64,000 nt of DNA from Gnetum montanum (lineage: Eukaryota > Streptophyta > Gnetopsida > Gnetales > Gnetaceae), in assembly GCA_015680685.1 (NCBI GenBank), contig MNCI01007621.1, forward strand, positions 30,839 through 94,838. The letters run 5' to 3'. The position numbers were made by a program, and so were the translations under genes. Shown here piece after piece: positions 61,901 to 64,000 of the stretch (within the stretch, counting starts at the first letter, position 1; the number at the start of each line of letters is the position of its first letter). The notes beneath the pieces are model-generated. The model did no database searches, was not told the DNA's origin, and was given only the letters and a program-made list of their open reading frames with translations.

Positions 61901-62819
61901 GATACATCGTTTGAGGTGTCACGAGGTCCAATTTGACCCCAAAATATAGTGTTGTGGGGTGATTTTGGCAAGGTTGCAATTAACACAAAATTCACATCAG
62001 CTCCAACACTTGAGAAAAATTTTGATTCTAGTGATTTCCAAGGGTAACCAAGAATGAAGTTCATAAGTTGAATTATGAACTTGGATGATGCTTGGAGGCC
62101 TCCAAGAGCTATGAATGTGCCTTGAAGTGTTGAATTGATTATGTTTGGTGATTGTACTTGTGTGGGGCTATGTCAAAACTACAATTGACCCAATCATTGA
62201 TGAACCAAAAAAGTGGATGGAACACTTTTTACTTTTTAGATAACTTAGTATCTTGAACATAGACTACATCATAGTCTCCTTAAGTTACAACTTCTAGAAG
62301 GGTACATTATTTATAGGGGGTAGCTTGTCCCCTACTATTCCAAGTGAGTAGCTTCATGGCCTACCCAAAGACTATTTCTTATAGACCTCTTTAAAGGCCC
62401 TGATGAGGACATCACTTGGCCCTTTATGCAATCCTCAATGCATTGTTTTATGTGTGTGCCTTCTTGTGTGTATTACCTTTGTGTCTTGACAAGTTCGAGA
62501 TGTATTCAGGATGTTCCAAGGCTTTTCGAAGTTTGTTGGAGGCAATAGGAACTTTAGCTTAGATAGCAAATGTTTAGTGGGTAGACCTAGAGAGATGTCT
62601 TCCAAGCTTGAAAGACATCTTCCAAGTTGGAAAGACATCTTCTGCACATGACCAACTTTCAACCAAGACATCTTTCAAAACCCAAAAACATCTTCTCTGC
62701 AGCAATTTCAACTCAGGAAAGATAGCTTCTCTCCAAAGTTGTCTTCTTTAGTAAACTCCAATAGATAGTAATTTGAATTTTGAATGGTAGGAAGATGAAA
62801 GGTCACACTAAGAAGCTAT

Positions 62820-63180
62820 AAATAAGTGTCCAATGCCTAAGTTTAGGCAAGAGTTGAGGAAGAGTGATTTGAGAGCTCTCATGAGAGCTTATGCAAGAGA
62901 GAGTTTGTGCAAGGGAATTTGAGTGAGAGGCAAGGAAGAAAACTTAAGAGAGATTAGGAAAATCACTTATAAGTGTCTTGTCTTGAGCTTTGGCCCCATT
63001 GTGAGCAATTGAGGATTAAGAGGGGACATGTGTGGCCTCTAAGATCTCCTTGGGAGAGGTGTGACTTGAGCTTGGCTCCTCATCTTTGACGTATTTCTCT
63101 ATATTTTGAGAGTTGTCTTAATAAAAGAGAGAATTTTTTCCAATTCCTGTGTTCTTGTTTTCTAAGTTTAATTTGGTTAA
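62820..63180 (+). repeat. Possible LTR promoter/R region
   Basis: A TATA-like CTATAAATAAG at about 62816-62826 is followed by GAGAG-rich sequence and an AATAAAA signal at about 63120, in the spacing seen in LTRs (TATA to poly(A) about 300 bp). No partner LTR lies in the window, and neither a TG..CA boundary nor a primer-binding site could be fixed. Confidence 0.35.
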
Positions 63181-64000
63181 GAAGCTTGTGGAATGGATCC
63201 TTTTGGGGTCTATTGCTGTAGCTCCATAGCAGGCCCCCTAAATCCCCATCTCCAAATCTTGTTCAATATTTCTCTAGCAAGTTTCCATAAGGAAAGGTTG
63301 TCATGGCTTCTTCACATCTGGAGCAACCTTGAATCCCTCATCATTCTCAAGGATCTTATGCTTAACCATCCTTGGGATCCAAGAAACTAGATCAACTCCC
63401 TAAGAACAGGTGATCTAGGGGCCCAAGGGAAAAAGATCTTCACTAGCACTAGTGCCCGCTGAATGTTGGCTTAGTTAGACCCCCTACCTAGAACCAACCA
63501 AAGGGGTTGCAACACATCCTATTTAATTAAACCAAGTCACCCACATCCTTGCTTCTCATGATCGCCAAAGGCCTAAACACCTGAGCTACCCTCTAGATCA
63601 ATCTACAAAGGCCTCATTTCCAAAGCAGCAAAGTCCATAGGAAGGATTTCATCTACCAGCACTTCAAAATAATTGCATGTACCTATTATGTCAACAAGGT
63701 TGACCACAACATCTCCAACGATTTTAAACTCCTGGCACTCTTTGCACTACACTTCCTACCATTGTTAAGAAGCTTTTGGTTTAGCCTAGACCTAGACATC
63801 AAGTTCAACCCTTCCTTCCTTCCTTCCTGATACAAACCGTACAGCCTTTCGCCAAATGGTTTAGTTTGCTGCAATACTTACTTCTCAGAGTGACTAGTGC
63901 CTTCTTCTAATCAACTAGCACATTCTTGTACTCAATAGTTAAAGTTTCTATGCCATAGGAGGTCTCTATGATAATCTCCATCAACAGGTCCATCTCAGCT
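63181..64000. other. Unassigned sequence at window end
   Basis: Moderately GC-richer than the spacer. No domain was recognised on either strand; short frames at 63193-63390 (+) and 63686-63874 (-) are unlike families I know. It may be internal retroelement sequence following the LTR-like segment at 62820. Confidence 0.4.

Noticed and set aside
1-64000. CRISPR arrays, bacterial operons, tRNA or rRNA genes
   Set aside because: No regularly spaced identical repeats with unique spacers. The tRNA-like strings seen are short primer-binding sites of retroelements, not tRNA genes. No rRNA-like stretch was noticed.

Overview
This window reads as nuclear DNA of a seed plant with a large, repeat-rich genome. 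A gymnosperm is my best guess, by inference from gene sparsity, deeply nested and decayed LTR elements and AT-rich spacers; a large-genome angiosperm is not excluded. There is no bacterial-style gene organisation. I recognise one host gene: the 3' two-thirds of an AUXIN RESPONSE FACTOR of the ARF3/ARF4 clade on the minus strand (49946-52632). It has six intact coding exons, clean GT-AG introns, a C-terminal PB1 domain, and a perfect 21-nt match to the complement of the trans-acting siRNA tasiR-ARF at 51454-51474.

The left half (1-30294) is a nest of retroelements. A decayed Ty1/copia element (Copia-1, 2254-5865) is cut on its left by the 3' end of a member of an LTR family called family N here (1-2253) and ends on its right at a second decayed copia element (Copia-2, about 5869-16629). 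Copia-2 is split by a full-length, opposite-strand family N element (8220-14789) with a perfect 5-bp target duplication, CAAAG. Family N has TGATG...CATCA LTRs, a primer-binding site matching tRNA-Asp, gag and protease remnants and a long non-coding 3' region. It has no reverse transcriptase or integrase, so it looks non-autonomous. A third copy (28532-30294) and a solo LTR (37114-38119) are also present.

Further right are a LINE remnant (about 19130-20800) and a decayed Ty3/gypsy pol (22560-28290). The gypsy pol is interrupted by a 2.9-kb miniature LTR element arranged LTR-internal-LTR-internal-LTR (23129-26031, target duplication TAAGA). From 30295 to 49945 there is mostly unassigned AT-rich spacer with local tandem repeats and the solo LTR.

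Upstream of the visible ARF exons (52633-64000) I find no B3-domain exon. Instead there are two RTE-type LINE 3' ends, a gypsy integrase/chromodomain remnant, copia-like LTR pieces, a minus-strand LINE with endonuclease and RT motifs and a poly(A) tail, and a degenerate tandem repeat of about 200 bp. Either the gene has a very long TE-filled intron, with its 5' exons beyond the window, or it is 5'-truncated. Two runs of N (12213-12533, 29787-30237) and four single Ns (11880, 12058, 12622, 14462) limit some calls.
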